Source: Azophilus sp965215035 (GTDB taxonomy: Bacteria; Pseudomonadota; Gammaproteobacteria; Pseudomonadales; Azotimanducaceae). Taken from it: a stretch of DNA of 64,000 nucleotides. The notes below the pieces were generated by a model. It did not search any database and was not told where the DNA came from. It worked only from the letters and a program-made list of their open reading frames with translations. The stretch is from the NCBI GenBank assembly GCA_965215035.1, contig OZ244040.1, positions 3,782,001 to 3,846,000 of the forward strand. Reading direction: 5' to 3'. The translations under genes were made by a program, and so were the position numbers. Numbering within the stretch: the stretch's first letter is position 1; the number at the start of each line of letters is the position of its first letter. Shown piece after piece: positions 42,995-55,567 of the stretch.

Positions 42995-45301
42995 TTGCGC
43001 ACGAAGCTCATCGAGGTCGCGCTGCCCCTTGATGCGATCAACGCCGCCGGCGCTCGCGAAAAGTCCATCCGCCATGGACATCCTTCCACGCTCCATCTCT
43101 GGTGGTCGCGCAAGCCGTTAGCGGTTGCCCGGGCGGTGATTTTCGGGCAGATGGTGGACGATCCGTCGGCGGTTCCGGAGGAGTTTCCGACGGCGGAGGC
43201 GCAGGCGGCGGAGCGCGAGCGCCTGTTTGACCTTCTGCGCGAGCTGGTGAAATGGGAGAACACCGGCAACGAGCGGGTGCTGGGCCGGGCGCGCGCCGAG
43301 ATTCGCCGCAGCTGGCGGCGGGCCTGCGCGGACAACGCGGGGCATCCCCGCGCCGCCGAGCTGTTCGACCCGGAGCGGCCGCCCGCCTTCCACGACCCCT
43401 TCGCCGGCGGCGGTGCCCTGCCCCTGGAGGCGCAGCGCCTGGGCCTGGAGGCGCACGCCAGCGACCTGAACCCGGTGGCGGTGGTCATCAACAAGGCGAT
43501 GATCGAGATTCCGCCGAAGTTCGCCGGCCGGCCGCCGGTCAACCCGGAGGACCGGGCGGGTCTGGCGGGCCGCGGCGGATGGCCCGGCGCCTCGGGTCTG
43601 GCGGCCGACGTGCGCCACTACGGTCGTTGGATGCGGGACGAGGCGGAGCGGCGCATCGGCCATCTGTACCCGAAGGCGGAGGTGACGGCGGAGATGGCGG
43701 TGGAGCGCCCGGACCTGGCGCCGTACGTGGGCCGCAAGCTTACGGTGATCGCCTGGCTGTGGGCGCGCACGGTGCGCAGTCCCAACCCGGCCTTCGGGGA
43801 CGTGGAGGTGCCCCTGGCGAGTTCCTTCGTGCTGTCGTCGAGGAAGGGCAAGGAGGCGTATGTCGAGCCGGTCATCGGGGGACGGGGGTATCGATTCGTG
43901 GTGCGGAGAGGGGTGCCGCCCGAGGAGGCGAAGCGCGGAACCAAGCTCTCACGGGGATCCAACTTCCGTTGTGTAATGTCGGATGTCCCTGTTCCCCCTG
44001 ACTTCGTTAAGTCCGAAGGGAAGGCCAAGCGTATGGGAGCTCGCTTGTTGTCGGTTGTCGCTGAAGGCGACCGTGAGCGTGTCTATCTCGATCCAAAAGA
44101 CGACTGTGCGGTAGCTGCAACCGCTGAATGGCGCCCAAGCCAAGACCTGCCGCGGAATCCACGCTGGTTTTCGCCGCCTGACTACGGTATGCCCACCTAC
44201 GCTGACCTTTTCACCGAACGCCAGCTAGTGGCCTTGACCACGTTCTCGGATCTGGTCTCGGAGATGCAAAAGAAGGTGCAGGCCGACGCGCTCGCTGCTG
44301 GCATGGACACCGATGCGTCCCGCCTCGCAGACGGCGGCGTAGGCGCGGGTGCCTACGCCGAGGCGGTGGGCGTGTATCTAGGTCTGACCACAAGCAAATT
44401 CGCCGACCTCTGCAATAGTCTGTGCGCATGGGAACCTGTCGCTCAGTGTCCCCGGCATTTGTTTGGCCGGCAGGCCATACCCATGATTTGGGACTTCGCC
44501 GAAGGCAATCCATTGGGTAGTCGCTCCGGCTCTTGGAGCGTCGTCGTAGATGGCATCGCCAAAGCGTTCTCGAAGGCGGTTGAGATAGTGAAGCCAAAGT
44601 GGATTGGCTACGCCGAGCAACAGGACGCCACCACGCAAAACGTTTCGCGCGACCGCGTGGTTTCGACTGACCCGCCGTACTACGACAACATCGGCTACGC
44701 TGATCTGTCCGACTTCTTTTATGTCTGGCTACGCCGGAGTTTGAGGTCGGTGGTCCCGGAGATCTTTGGTACGATGGCGGCACCTAAGGCAGCCGAGCTC
44801 ATTGCTTCGCCGTACCGTCGTGGAGGACCAGAGGCAGCCGAGCGGTTCTTCCTCGACGGTATGGAACGTGCCATCTCTCGCATCGCAGAACAGGCGCACC
44901 CCGGCTTTCCGGTCACGGTCTACTATGCATTCAAGCAGTCCGAGACAAAGGGCGACGCGGGCACAGCGAGTACTGGTTGGGAGACGTTCCTAGAGGCTGC
45001 GATTCGCTCGGGCTTCGCGATAAAAGGAACCTGGCCCTTTAGAACCGAGAACAGCAGCAGGCTCTTGGGGCTCGGAACCAACGTTCTCGCGTCATCGATT
45101 GTTTTGGTTTGTCAGCGCCGCTCGACCGGCGCTCCGTTGGGTACGCGCAACCAGTTCACGTCGGATCTGCGCGCCGAACTGCCTGACGCTGTCCGGCTCC
45201 TTCACTCCGGCAACATCGCCCCCGTGGACCTCGCCCAGGCCGCAATCGGCCCGGGTATGGCGGCATACACCCGCTACGAGCAGTTGGCCCTTGCGGCCTG
45301 A
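42995..45301 (+). CDS. DUF1156 DNA methylase, copy A, C-terminally short
   Basis: A 768-residue DNA (adenine/cytosine-N4) methylase of the DUF1156 family. DPFAGGGALPLEA (FAGGG at 136-140) is the SAM motif and DPPYYDN (559-562) the catalytic motif. Its residues 45-293 are about 98% identical to copy B (47767-50646), while the centre is clearly different and the last 170 residues of B are missing after GMAAYTRYEQ. It has no ATG: TTG 42995 is in frame after AGGGA, while the ATG 5 bp before runs straight into a stop. It may be a reduced or alternative-specificity partner of B. Confidence 0.85.
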   Translation: MRTKLIEVALPLDAINAAGAREKSIRHGHPSTLHLWWSRKPLAVARAVIFGQMVDDPSAVPEEFPTAEAQAAERERLFDLLRELVKWENTGNERVLGRARAEIRRSWRRACADNAGHPRAAELFDPERPPAFHDPFAGGGALPLEAQRLGLEAHASDLNPVAVVINKAMIEIPPKFAGRPPVNPEDRAGLAGRGGWPGASGLAADVRHYGRWMRDEAERRIGHLYPKAEVTAEMAVERPDLAPYVGRKLTVIAWLWARTVRSPNPAFGDVEVPLASSFVLSSRKGKEAYVEPVIGGRGYRFVVRRGVPPEEAKRGTKLSRGSNFRCVMSDVPVPPDFVKSEGKAKRMGARLLSVVAEGDRERVYLDPKDDCAVAATAEWRPSQDLPRNPRWFSPPDYGMPTYADLFTERQLVALTTFSDLVSEMQKKVQADALAAGMDTDASRLADGGVGAGAYAEAVGVYLGLTTSKFADLCNSLCAWEPVAQCPRHLFGRQAIPMIWDFAEGNPLGSRSGSWSVVVDGIAKAFSKAVEIVKPKWIGYAEQQDATTQNVSRDRVVSTDPPYYDNIGYADLSDFFYVWLRRSLRSVVPEIFGTMAAPKAAELIASPYRRGGPEAAERFFLDGMERAISRIAEQAHPGFPVTVYYAFKQSETKGDAGTASTGWETFLEAAIRSGFAIKGTWPFRTENSSRLLGLGTNVLASSIVLVCQRRSTGAPLGTRNQFTSDLRAELPDAVRLLHSGNIAPVDLAQAAIGPGMAAYTRYEQLALAA
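43127..43873 (+). repeat. 747-bp near-identical block in methylase A (inverted relative to B)
   Basis: From GCCCGGGCGGTGATTTTCGG to the GTCGAGCCGGT region, copy A and copy B (49759-50505, opposite strand) align without gaps. The translated segment differs at only 5 of about 249 residues, and the nucleotide sections I compared differ at 2-4%. Left of it and right of it identity falls sharply. Confidence 0.88.
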
Positions 45302-45416
45302 CCTGAACCGAGGTTTACGTTGGCACAGAGCTCGCCCCACTTTACATATAAGTGAGTTGCCCCCAGATCACCGTTGTCGAGTCGTATACGACCTTGCAGC
45401 AACTGGGCTGTACGCC

Positions 45417-45643
45417 TCATATTCCTTCTTCGAACTCGGCGAGAGACAACGCCGATTGGGGAATAATCGACATTAGTGTACGGACCCACAATCCTCGATG
45501 ATTCAGGACCGGGACCGTTGTGGTTCCGCCTAGCCCCGACCTTTGCATGATGATGTGGCTACTGCGTCGCCGGACTTCGGCAAATCCATGCGCTTGGAGT
45601 ATCCGGCACAGATCCCGCCGGAGGGCTGTCTCAGCCTAGCCAA
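45417..45643 (-). pseudogene. hicA: hicA toxin, frameshifted
   Basis: On the minus strand the start TTGGCTAGG gives ARLRQPSG; one base is missing, and the next frame continues DLCRILQAHGFAEVRRRSSH, IIMQ and TTTVPVLNHRGLWVRTLMSI, then SLAEFEE and a stop. The order of motifs (RIL..HGF, R..SH, TVP, TLMSII.QS) is that of HicA mRNA-cleaving toxins, including the catalytic histidine. The 227-bp length is one base short of a whole number of codons. It follows the end of a hicB fragment, the normal hicB-hicA order in this subfamily. Confidence 0.7.
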
Positions 45644-45732
45644 CGGCTATTTCGACATCGGTGACGCAAACTCCCGTTTCGCGCGTCGTTCTATTTCTTT
45701 CGGCGAAGCGGCCTCGAAAAAGAGGGCTGATA
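45636..45732 (-). pseudogene. hicB: hicB antitoxin, 3' fragment cut off by the IS
   Basis: Directly beyond the IS end the minus strand reads SALFFEAASPKEIERRAKRE and, after a frameshift, VCVTDVEIAVG and a stop. This is the C-terminal half of a HicB-like antitoxin; its N-terminal half is at 47535-47678, on the other side of the element. Confidence 0.7.
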
Positions 45733-45758
45733 TGTTTTGACCTGTCAAACCCCTCAAG

Positions 45759-46223
45759 GAACTTTCCCATCCTCCTCCCCTTCGGAATGAAAAAACTTGT
45801 TGTCGGCGCGGTGGAGTTGTGGGCGAGAGGCGCGCGAGTGTGGGCGGGCGGTGGGCAACGCGTCCCCGCGTTGTCCACGGGCTGTCCACACGGCCCGCTG
45901 GGCGCGCGCCGGTCCGCAGGACTCGTCCACAAATCCACGGCGCCTGCGCACCGAGAGTTGAACATCGATGGCGCTGCCCAATCGGCGGGCGTGTTGGGTC
46001 AGGACAAGACCGGGCTGATTGCGACGGTGGATCATGCTGATATGCGTGGATTGGGTACCGACCGGACTTCACTACGTCGCGGAGCTGGCCTTTCTCTAGT
46101 GGCAGGGATCGTCGAACGGTACGCCCGTATCGGGATCGTGCCGTCGGTACCGGTGATAGCCCGAACAAGGGTTCTCCACACCGGCCCGATCCTGCCCTGA
46201 CTCAACACGCCCCGGCCTCGTCC
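45759..46223 (-). other. Noncoding arm of the IS, candidate bridge-RNA region
   Basis: This 465-bp stretch lies between the transposase stop and the element's end. It contains several self-complementary GC-rich stretches (for example around 45855-45910, with repeated TGTCCAC). IS1111-group elements encode their bridge RNA in the arm downstream of the transposase, which is where this lies. A frame of 179 codons on the plus strand is not protein-like. Confidence 0.35.
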
Positions 46224-47450
46224 CTACCCGATGCCGACCGCGTCGTCGGATCGCGACGCGCCACCGGCGTGAGCTTGGGTTGGCGGGATCCGGGCCATCT
46301 CCCGACGAACGATGTCCCAGACAAAGCCGCACAACTCGCGGGCCACCGCGACGCTCGCCTGCTTCGAGTTCTTGCCCGCCCGAAGAAGGTGCCGATAGCG
46401 CCCGCACAAGCGGCGCTGGGCTTTCCAGGCGATTGTCTTGGCCTCCTCCGACGCCGCGGCCGCCTTGCGTTTGAGATGCTCCGTTTGTCGCGCCGGAAAA
46501 CGATAGCACCAGGCCGATTCCAACAGGACGCGCCGCACATGACCGTTGCCGGTCCGGGTGATCCCGCCCTGGCGGCGCCGCGACCCGGAACTGTGTTCAC
46601 TCGGCACCAGCCCCAGATAGGCCATCAACTGCCGCGGCGAATCGAACCGGCTCACATCACCCAACTCCGCCAGCAGGGTCATCGCCGTGAGCCTGTCCAC
46701 GCCGCGCAATGCCACCAGCGAGCGCACCACCGGCGCCATCGACCAGTCCGGCAACGCGCGTTCCAGTTGCCCCGTCAGCGCCGCCACCCTATCGCTCGCC
46801 GCACGCACCGCATCCAGATACTCCCGATACGCCCATTCCCGCCAGTCCAGCTCGAAGCGCTGCTTGTCCAGCCAAGCGTAGTGCGTCTTCGTCCACCGGC
46901 TTTTCGACCAGTGGCGCCCATGACGCAGCAGAAACGCGCCCAGTTGCTGGCGCGCCTTGCGCTCGGCATTCTTGAAATCCGCCCGTGCGCGCACCAGATC
47001 CCGCATCGCCTCCTGCCGCTCGTCCGGAATCCAGACCGGCGCCAACTCCCCGCTGCGCAACAACCGGGCCAGCTTGCACGCGTCCCGCCGGTCCGTCTTG
47101 ATCCGCTCGCCCGGCGCCTTCGGAATCCGCGACGGCGCCACCACCGCACAATCGAATCCCAGCCCCGTCAGTTGACGATGCACCTCATAACCGCACGGAC
47201 CCGCCTCGTAACAGAACTCGATCAACTCGCCGCCGTACTGCCGGCCCAGCTTGTCGGCCAGCTTGCCGATCGCCGCCGGCCGGTTGGCCACCTCCCCCAC
47301 ATAGATAGGCGCCTCCCGGCCTGCCGGCGCCACCGCCACCGCGATGGTGTCCTTGTGCACGTCCAGGCCGACATGGGCCGCATGGCTGATGTCCGTTTCC
47401 GGCACTCGCCCCGATACCGTTTCCGCTTCGTTTGCTCTAAAGTCTTGCAC
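46224..47450 (-). CDS. IS110-family transposase
   Basis: A 408-residue recombinase. The DEDD RuvC-like domain starts GLDVHKDTIAVAVA (Asp30), with IKTDRRDACKLARLL carrying later acidic residues. The C-terminal Transposase_20 domain reads LRGVDRLTAMTLLAELGDV, FDSPRQLMAYLGLVPSE and HSSGSRRRQGGITRTGN, with the nucleophilic serine in SSG. These enzymes act with a bridge RNA. The start is at 47450; the frame is intact, so the element may still be active. Confidence 0.93.
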   Translation of the reverse strand: MQDFRANEAETVSGRVPETDISHAAHVGLDVHKDTIAVAVAPAGREAPIYVGEVANRPAAIGKLADKLGRQYGGELIEFCYEAGPCGYEVHRQLTGLGFDCAVVAPSRIPKAPGERIKTDRRDACKLARLLRSGELAPVWIPDERQEAMRDLVRARADFKNAERKARQQLGAFLLRHGRHWSKSRWTKTHYAWLDKQRFELDWREWAYREYLDAVRAASDRVAALTGQLERALPDWSMAPVVRSLVALRGVDRLTAMTLLAELGDVSRFDSPRQLMAYLGLVPSEHSSGSRRRQGGITRTGNGHVRRVLLESAWCYRFPARQTEHLKRKAAAASEEAKTIAWKAQRRLCGRYRHLLRAGKNSKQASVAVARELCGFVWDIVRREMARIPPTQAHAGGASRSDDAVGIG

Positions 47451-47534
47451 TACCTGCCCTCCTCAATTCTGGCTCTGTCTCGGTGGCCATTTTGACCGTC
47501 CCTAAGATAATCCACGCGCTTGAGGACGGGCAGG

Positions 47535-47678
47535 TCAAAACATGATGTCTAGCGCTTCTTCGAGATTCGCGCGCGCTTCCGCAACGCTGTCTCCTTGGCT
47601 GGCCACATCCACTTCGGGACACAGCGCAACGTACCCTGTTCCTTCTCGCTCGACAATGGCCGTCAATCGCCTGCTCAT
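47535..47678 (-). pseudogene. hicB: hicB antitoxin, 5' fragment cut off by the IS
   Basis: ATG 47678, behind a perfect GGAGGT, encodes SRRLTAIVEREGTGYVALCP, EVDVASQGDSVAEARANLEE and ALDI, the N-terminal half of a HicB-like antitoxin. The frame then enters the IS end, which supplies ATGTTTTGA and a premature stop. The 47-residue product lacks the second half. Confidence 0.75.
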
Positions 47679-47766
47679 GCCCTACCTCCGTAGAAATGTG
47701 AGTTACGCGCCCGCAAGGGGGCAGCGTGCCTTGCCGGGGCGCATGCCATGTCCTGAACAACTCCGT

Positions 47767-50646
47767 TCACCTCCGCGAACCGTCAAGATCGAGCAGGTCC
47801 CCTTGCACAGAGCCCATGGAACGTGCGCGCTCGGCGATGGTCGGCCAGCTTCTGACGAGTGTATTGTATGCTAGCGCCGCAGCCGACCGGTTCTTCCGGT
47901 CGGCCAGCGCGTAGAGGCGATAGCAGAGTTCGCGGGCGGTATCGGCAGCGCCGCCGAGCGCACGCACGATTCTCGCCGCTCCGTTCTCTCCCTCGGTCTC
48001 AAGGACACGGATCAGATGGTGCACCATCTTCCACTCTGTCAACCGTGCGTCTGTCCGAGGATCCCAGTCGGCAGGGAGTTCGCTTGACGCAAGCAGGCGA
48101 ACCCGCCCGGCCTGCGAAACGAGTATTCCAGCGTCCTCCATCCCTGCAATGCTAGTGTTCTTCGCCTTGGACAGAGTCTCGGCACGGCCGAACTTACCAT
48201 CGCTGAACCCGCACTCCTCGAACCAGGCGAGCGCCCATCGGCTATGCGCGTCGAAGTCACCTTCCTGCTCGGCAAGCACCTCGTCGAGTATCTGGTTGAT
48301 CAGCGCAAGCGCTTCGCGCACGGTCATCGGCTTTCCAGACGCATCGAGTACCTTGGCGTAGCGGGTGTATGCCGCCATGCCTGGGCCGATTGCGGCTTGG
48401 GCGAGGTCCACGGGGGCGACGTTGCCGGACTGCATGCGGTTGATTGCAGGGCCGAGAGACTTTTTCAGAGCAGCAACGAACTCGCGGCGCGTGGCCAGCG
48501 GAGCATTCTCGGGGTGCCTTCGGCACACGAGGATGATGCTTGAGGCAAGTGCGTTTGTACCCATACCCACCATGCGATTGCTGAGTTCCGTGCGCATGGG
48601 CCATGTGCCGGTGATGCCAAAACCCGATCGGATTACCGCTTCTAGAAACGTTTCCCAGCCGGTGCTGGCGGTGCCCGCATCGTCTTTTTTCTCCGACTGC
48701 TTGAAGGCGTAGAACACGGTGACGGGAACACTGGCGTGGGCTTGATCGGCAATCCGCTTGATCGCCTGCCCCATGCCGTCAAGGAAAAAGCGTTCCGCCG
48801 CTTCTCGGCCGCCCTGCCGGTAAGGCGAAGCGATGAGTTCGTCGGTTTTCGGCACGGCTACCGTGGCGAAAAGGTCTGCGTACGTCGATCTGAGAGAACG
48901 TCGCAACCAGACATAGAAGAAGTCGGACAGGTCCGCGTAGCCGATGTTGTCGTAGTACGGGGGATCGGTGGAGATCACTGCGGGCACATCGACCGCTAGC
49001 GTCGTCGCATTGAACTGCGCGGCAGAGCCCGGCGGCTTGCTGGAGACACGCTGAAGCGCCGTCGCTGTCCAACCCACTTGGTTCGTCCAGTTGCCGCTTG
49101 AGGCTGAAAAAGGGTTGCTTTCGGCAAAGTCCCACATCATCGGGATGGCTTGGCGACCGAAGGTATTACGGATACTGTCACGTCCAGCGTCCCATGAACA
49201 AACCGTAGACCCACGATCGGCCAGCCGATCAACTACCAACGCCAAATACACGCCCACCGCCTCGGCATAAGCGCGGGCACCCGTCCCTCCCTCGGCCAAG
49301 CCGTCCCCCTCCGATGACAATCCGGCTCGGAGTGCGTCTTTCGCGATCTCATCCTGTGCTTCAGCCACAAGGTCAGAAAAAGTTGTTAGAGCGACAAGTT
49401 GTCGATGCGTGAAGAGATCGCCAAAGACTGTCAAACCGTAAAGGGTGCACCAAATCGCGCGGGGATCGTTCGGTAGGCTCTCCGTCGGCCGCCAGTGGGC
49501 TGTCACGCTTCGCGCCACATCTTCAGCCTCTTGGGTTGGATCCAGATAAACACGGCCGCGCTCGCCCTCGGCAACGATCGCCATCAGACGTGCGCCCATT
49601 CGCTTGGCCATGCCCTCGGCCTTTACGAAGTCGGGCGCTATTGGCGATCCTGACATCAGACAGCGGAAGTTGGAGCCGCGGGAGAGCTTGGTCCCGCGCT
49701 TCGCCTCCTGCGACGGAGATTCCACTCTCACCACGAACCGGTAAGTCCTGCCCTCGATAACCGGCTCGACATACGCCTCCCTGCCCTTCCTCGACGACAG
49801 CACGAACGAGCTCGCCAATGGCACCTCCACGTCCCCGAAGGCCGGGTTGGGGCTGCGCACCGTGCGCGCCCACAGCCAGGCGATCACCGTAAGCTTGCGG
49901 CCCACGTACGGCGCCAGGTCCGGGCGCTCCGCCGCCATCTCCGCCGTCACCTCCGCCTTCGGGTACAGATGGCCGATGCGACGCTCCGCCTCGTCCCGCA
50001 TCCACCTGCCGTAGTGGCGCATGTCCGCCGCCAGACCCGAGGCACCGGGCCATCCGCCCCGGCCCGCCAGCCCCGCCCGGTCCTCCGGGTTGACCGGCGG
50101 CCGGCCCGCGAACTTCGGCGGAATCTCGATCATCGCCTTGTTGATGAGCACCGCCACCGGGTTCAGGTCGCTGGCGTGCGCCTCCAGGCCCAGGCGCTGC
50201 GCCTCCAGGGGCAGGGCGCCGCCGCCGGCGAAGGGGTCGTGGAAGGCCGGTGGGCGCTCCGGGTCGAACAGCTCGGCGGCGCGCGGGTGCCCCGCGTTGT
50301 CCGCGCAGGCCCGCCGCCAGCTCCGGCGAATCTCGGCGCGCGCCCGGCCCAGCACCCGCTCGTTGCCGGTGTTCTCCCATTTCACCAGCTCGCGCAGAAG
50401 GTCAAACAGGCGCCCGCGCTCCGCCGCCTGCGCCTCCGCCGTCGGAAACTCCTCCGGAACCGCCGACGGATCGTCCACCATCTGCCCGAAAATCACCGCC
50501 CGGGCAGCCGCAAGCGGCCGTCGCGCCCACCACAGATGCAGTGTGCTTGGGTGGCCATGACGAATGGACTTCTCTCGCGTCGATGCCCTATTGATGGCGT
50601 CAAGGGGCAGCGCAACCTCGATGAGCTTTGTGCGAGTGACCGTCAT
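47767..50646 (-). CDS. DUF1156 DNA methylase, copy B, full length
   Basis: A 959-residue methylase with DPFAGGGALPLEA (FAGGG at 139-143), catalytic DPPYYDN (561-564) and the DUF1156 N-terminus TKLIEVALPLDAIN. The last 170 residues (GKPMTVREALALINQILDEV to VRSWPTIAERARSM) are absent from copy A. Modification of host DNA to distinguish self from foreign DNA is the likely role. ATG 50646 (TVTRTKL) is used; the frame extends 21 codons further. It follows the helicase by 112 bp on the same strand. Confidence 0.92.
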   Translation of the reverse strand: MTVTRTKLIEVALPLDAINRASTREKSIRHGHPSTLHLWWARRPLAAARAVIFGQMVDDPSAVPEEFPTAEAQAAERGRLFDLLRELVKWENTGNERVLGRARAEIRRSWRRACADNAGHPRAAELFDPERPPAFHDPFAGGGALPLEAQRLGLEAHASDLNPVAVLINKAMIEIPPKFAGRPPVNPEDRAGLAGRGGWPGASGLAADMRHYGRWMRDEAERRIGHLYPKAEVTAEMAAERPDLAPYVGRKLTVIAWLWARTVRSPNPAFGDVEVPLASSFVLSSRKGREAYVEPVIEGRTYRFVVRVESPSQEAKRGTKLSRGSNFRCLMSGSPIAPDFVKAEGMAKRMGARLMAIVAEGERGRVYLDPTQEAEDVARSVTAHWRPTESLPNDPRAIWCTLYGLTVFGDLFTHRQLVALTTFSDLVAEAQDEIAKDALRAGLSSEGDGLAEGGTGARAYAEAVGVYLALVVDRLADRGSTVCSWDAGRDSIRNTFGRQAIPMMWDFAESNPFSASSGNWTNQVGWTATALQRVSSKPPGSAAQFNATTLAVDVPAVISTDPPYYDNIGYADLSDFFYVWLRRSLRSTYADLFATVAVPKTDELIASPYRQGGREAAERFFLDGMGQAIKRIADQAHASVPVTVFYAFKQSEKKDDAGTASTGWETFLEAVIRSGFGITGTWPMRTELSNRMVGMGTNALASSIILVCRRHPENAPLATRREFVAALKKSLGPAINRMQSGNVAPVDLAQAAIGPGMAAYTRYAKVLDASGKPMTVREALALINQILDEVLAEQEGDFDAHSRWALAWFEECGFSDGKFGRAETLSKAKNTSIAGMEDAGILVSQAGRVRLLASSELPADWDPRTDARLTEWKMVHHLIRVLETEGENGAARIVRALGGAADTARELCYRLYALADRKNRSAAALAYNTLVRSWPTIAERARSMGSVQGDLLDLDGSRR
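49759..50505 (-). repeat. 747-bp near-identical block in methylase B (inverted relative to A)
   Basis: Partner of 43127-43873, same length without gaps, opposite strand. The two blocks are the only long homology between the arms, 5.9 kb apart, and can recombine to invert what lies between. Confidence 0.88.
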
Positions 50647-50758
50647 CGCCCACCCAAGCCAAGGCGTCCGCTTGTCAACTCGATTGCGGCGTTGCAACCG
50701 CCTTGACAACGCCGCTTCGGCCCCATCCGTTCACCGGCTGGGCGGAAAGAACGCATGT

Positions 50759-54319
<3,561 letters not shown>

Positions 54320-54381
54320 AGCGGGCGTACCCCCCCATATTCCGCCAAAGTATAGCCAAGGGGCTGGCGATTCTCATTATG

Positions 54382-54470
54382 GGTAGTGGCTCGCTTTGAA
54401 TTCCGGCTGCGTCGAACTCCATGCAGGACGGCCTCGCCACGATCCACAAATTCAAACCGGGTCACTACCC
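54382..54470. repeat. MITE-like element family B, copy 1
   Basis: An 89-bp element: GGGTAGTGGCTCGCTTTGAA at the left and, reversed, GGGTAGTGACCCGGTTTGAA at the right, a 22-bp inverted end with three mismatches. The interior (TTCCGGCTGCGTCGAA, GGCCTCGCCA) recurs at 56534-56607. It lies between the helicase and the AbiE genes. The other sequence in 54320-54592 is not coding. Confidence 0.75.
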
Positions 54471-54592
54471 AGAGTCGAGAGATCACGAACCCACGAGTGC
54501 CGATTGTTCATTGTCCTGTTGAGACCTTTCCTGAATTATGCGCGCGACCAATGTGCGCCGGGTGTGACGGAAATCGCATTCGATGTGACTGC

Positions 54593-55567
54593 CTATAGAC
54601 CAGAGGGGCCGCCCGGCGGTGTGCCACTTCCACTAGAGCCACTACGCCGTGAGGCTTCCTCCAGCGTGGCTTCAAGTTGCTCGGCCATGGATTCACGTTG
54701 TTGTGCCTCAAGACGACTCGCCTTGAGCGCTCGCCATCGCACTGCGGGTAAATCTTTCGCATGTGGCACATCGAGAAGATTCCACTGGGGTTGCCCTCTC
54801 TCGAAAGCCACGAGAAACCGTTTGTGATTCTCCGGCATCCGCCCAACAAGATCCGAAACTAGCCTATCTCGGGATTTCTCCAGTTCCGACAATGCGATGG
54901 GAGCGTCGACCAAGCTCATGAGACCACGCACATACTCTGCGGTTAGATCACGAGCCCTCGGCGCCAGCAACCCATGTAGCGGCCTACCGTGACTCAGCAG
55001 GTATACAACAAACGCAGTGCGCAGCGACTTGTCTATGCCCTCGTTGGACAGCAAGTGGTGAACATCGAAAAGATCACGCGGGTGTTGACGGTCGAGCGCC
55101 GCCACGATCTTGCCCGCATACAAGTCTGGAAAAGACGCCACTTTCATCGTTGCCGAACCGAATCTCTCCTCAACAGAACGCCGCACCCTCCGCTCTCCAG
55201 GCTCGAATACACTGCCGCGCTGCACGGGCGTCGTCTCCACCTTTACCTGAGCATATTCATCACGAACAAATAGTTTGGTCGCAACCCTGTCTGCTCCCAA
55301 CGTCCCGAAACCCACCTGGCGGCGCTTGCCGCGGACCGAGGAGGCACGCGCGGCGATGCGGCGCATGGCGGCATCGATGCGTTGCATTGTTTGGGCACGC
55401 TCTTCGATTGGCAGATAGACCAAGTCGATATCGACTGACAGGCGCGGAAGGTTCCTCACAAACAGGTTAATGGCCGTGCCGCCCTTCAGGGCGAAGCAAT
55501 CCTCTTGGGCAACGAAGGGGAGCAGGCTTATCAGCAGATTCACCTGTCGCAGGGCGCGCTCATCCAT
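54593..55567 (-). CDS. abiEii: AbiEii/AbiGii nucleotidyltransferase toxin
   Basis: A 324-residue type IV toxin of the DUF1814 family, a nucleotidyltransferase that modifies tRNA or similar targets. FALKGGTAINLF (Lys28-Gly-Gly) and SVDIDLVY (Asp46, Asp48) are the nucleotide and metal motifs. DLYAGKIVAALDRQHPRDLFDVHHLL is the family's second block. It overlaps the antitoxin stop by eight bases. The glycine/serine-rich tail (SGSSGSGTPPGGPSG) is an unusual low-complexity end. Confidence 0.9.
   Translation of the reverse strand: MDERALRQVNLLISLLPFVAQEDCFALKGGTAINLFVRNLPRLSVDIDLVYLPIEERAQTMQRIDAAMRRIAARASSVRGKRRQVGFGTLGADRVATKLFVRDEYAQVKVETTPVQRGSVFEPGERRVRRSVEERFGSATMKVASFPDLYAGKIVAALDRQHPRDLFDVHHLLSNEGIDKSLRTAFVVYLLSHGRPLHGLLAPRARDLTAEYVRGLMSLVDAPIALSELEKSRDRLVSDLVGRMPENHKRFLVAFERGQPQWNLLDVPHAKDLPAVRWRALKASRLEAQQRESMAEQLEATLEEASRRSGSSGSGTPPGGPSGL

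Larger units (their letters stand above)
45733..47542 (-). mobile_element. IS110-family element, IS1111 group
   Basis: A 1810-bp element with inverted ends: TGTTTTGACCTG--C-CTCAAG at 45733-45758 and its complement at 47519-47542, matching over about 20 of 24 bases. Inverted ends are a feature of the IS1111 group rather than of IS110 proper. It contains one transposase gene and a 465-bp noncoding arm after it. The insertion into hicB fixes both boundaries independently. Confidence 0.8.

Noticed and set aside
45661..46200. 179-codon plus-strand frame in the IS noncoding arm
   Set aside because: No start context, composition of noncoding GC-rich DNA, and it runs through the IS end.
46269..47495. 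408-codon frame opposite the IS transposase
   Set aside because: Exact antisense of the IS110 transposase; repetitive arginine/proline-rich translation.
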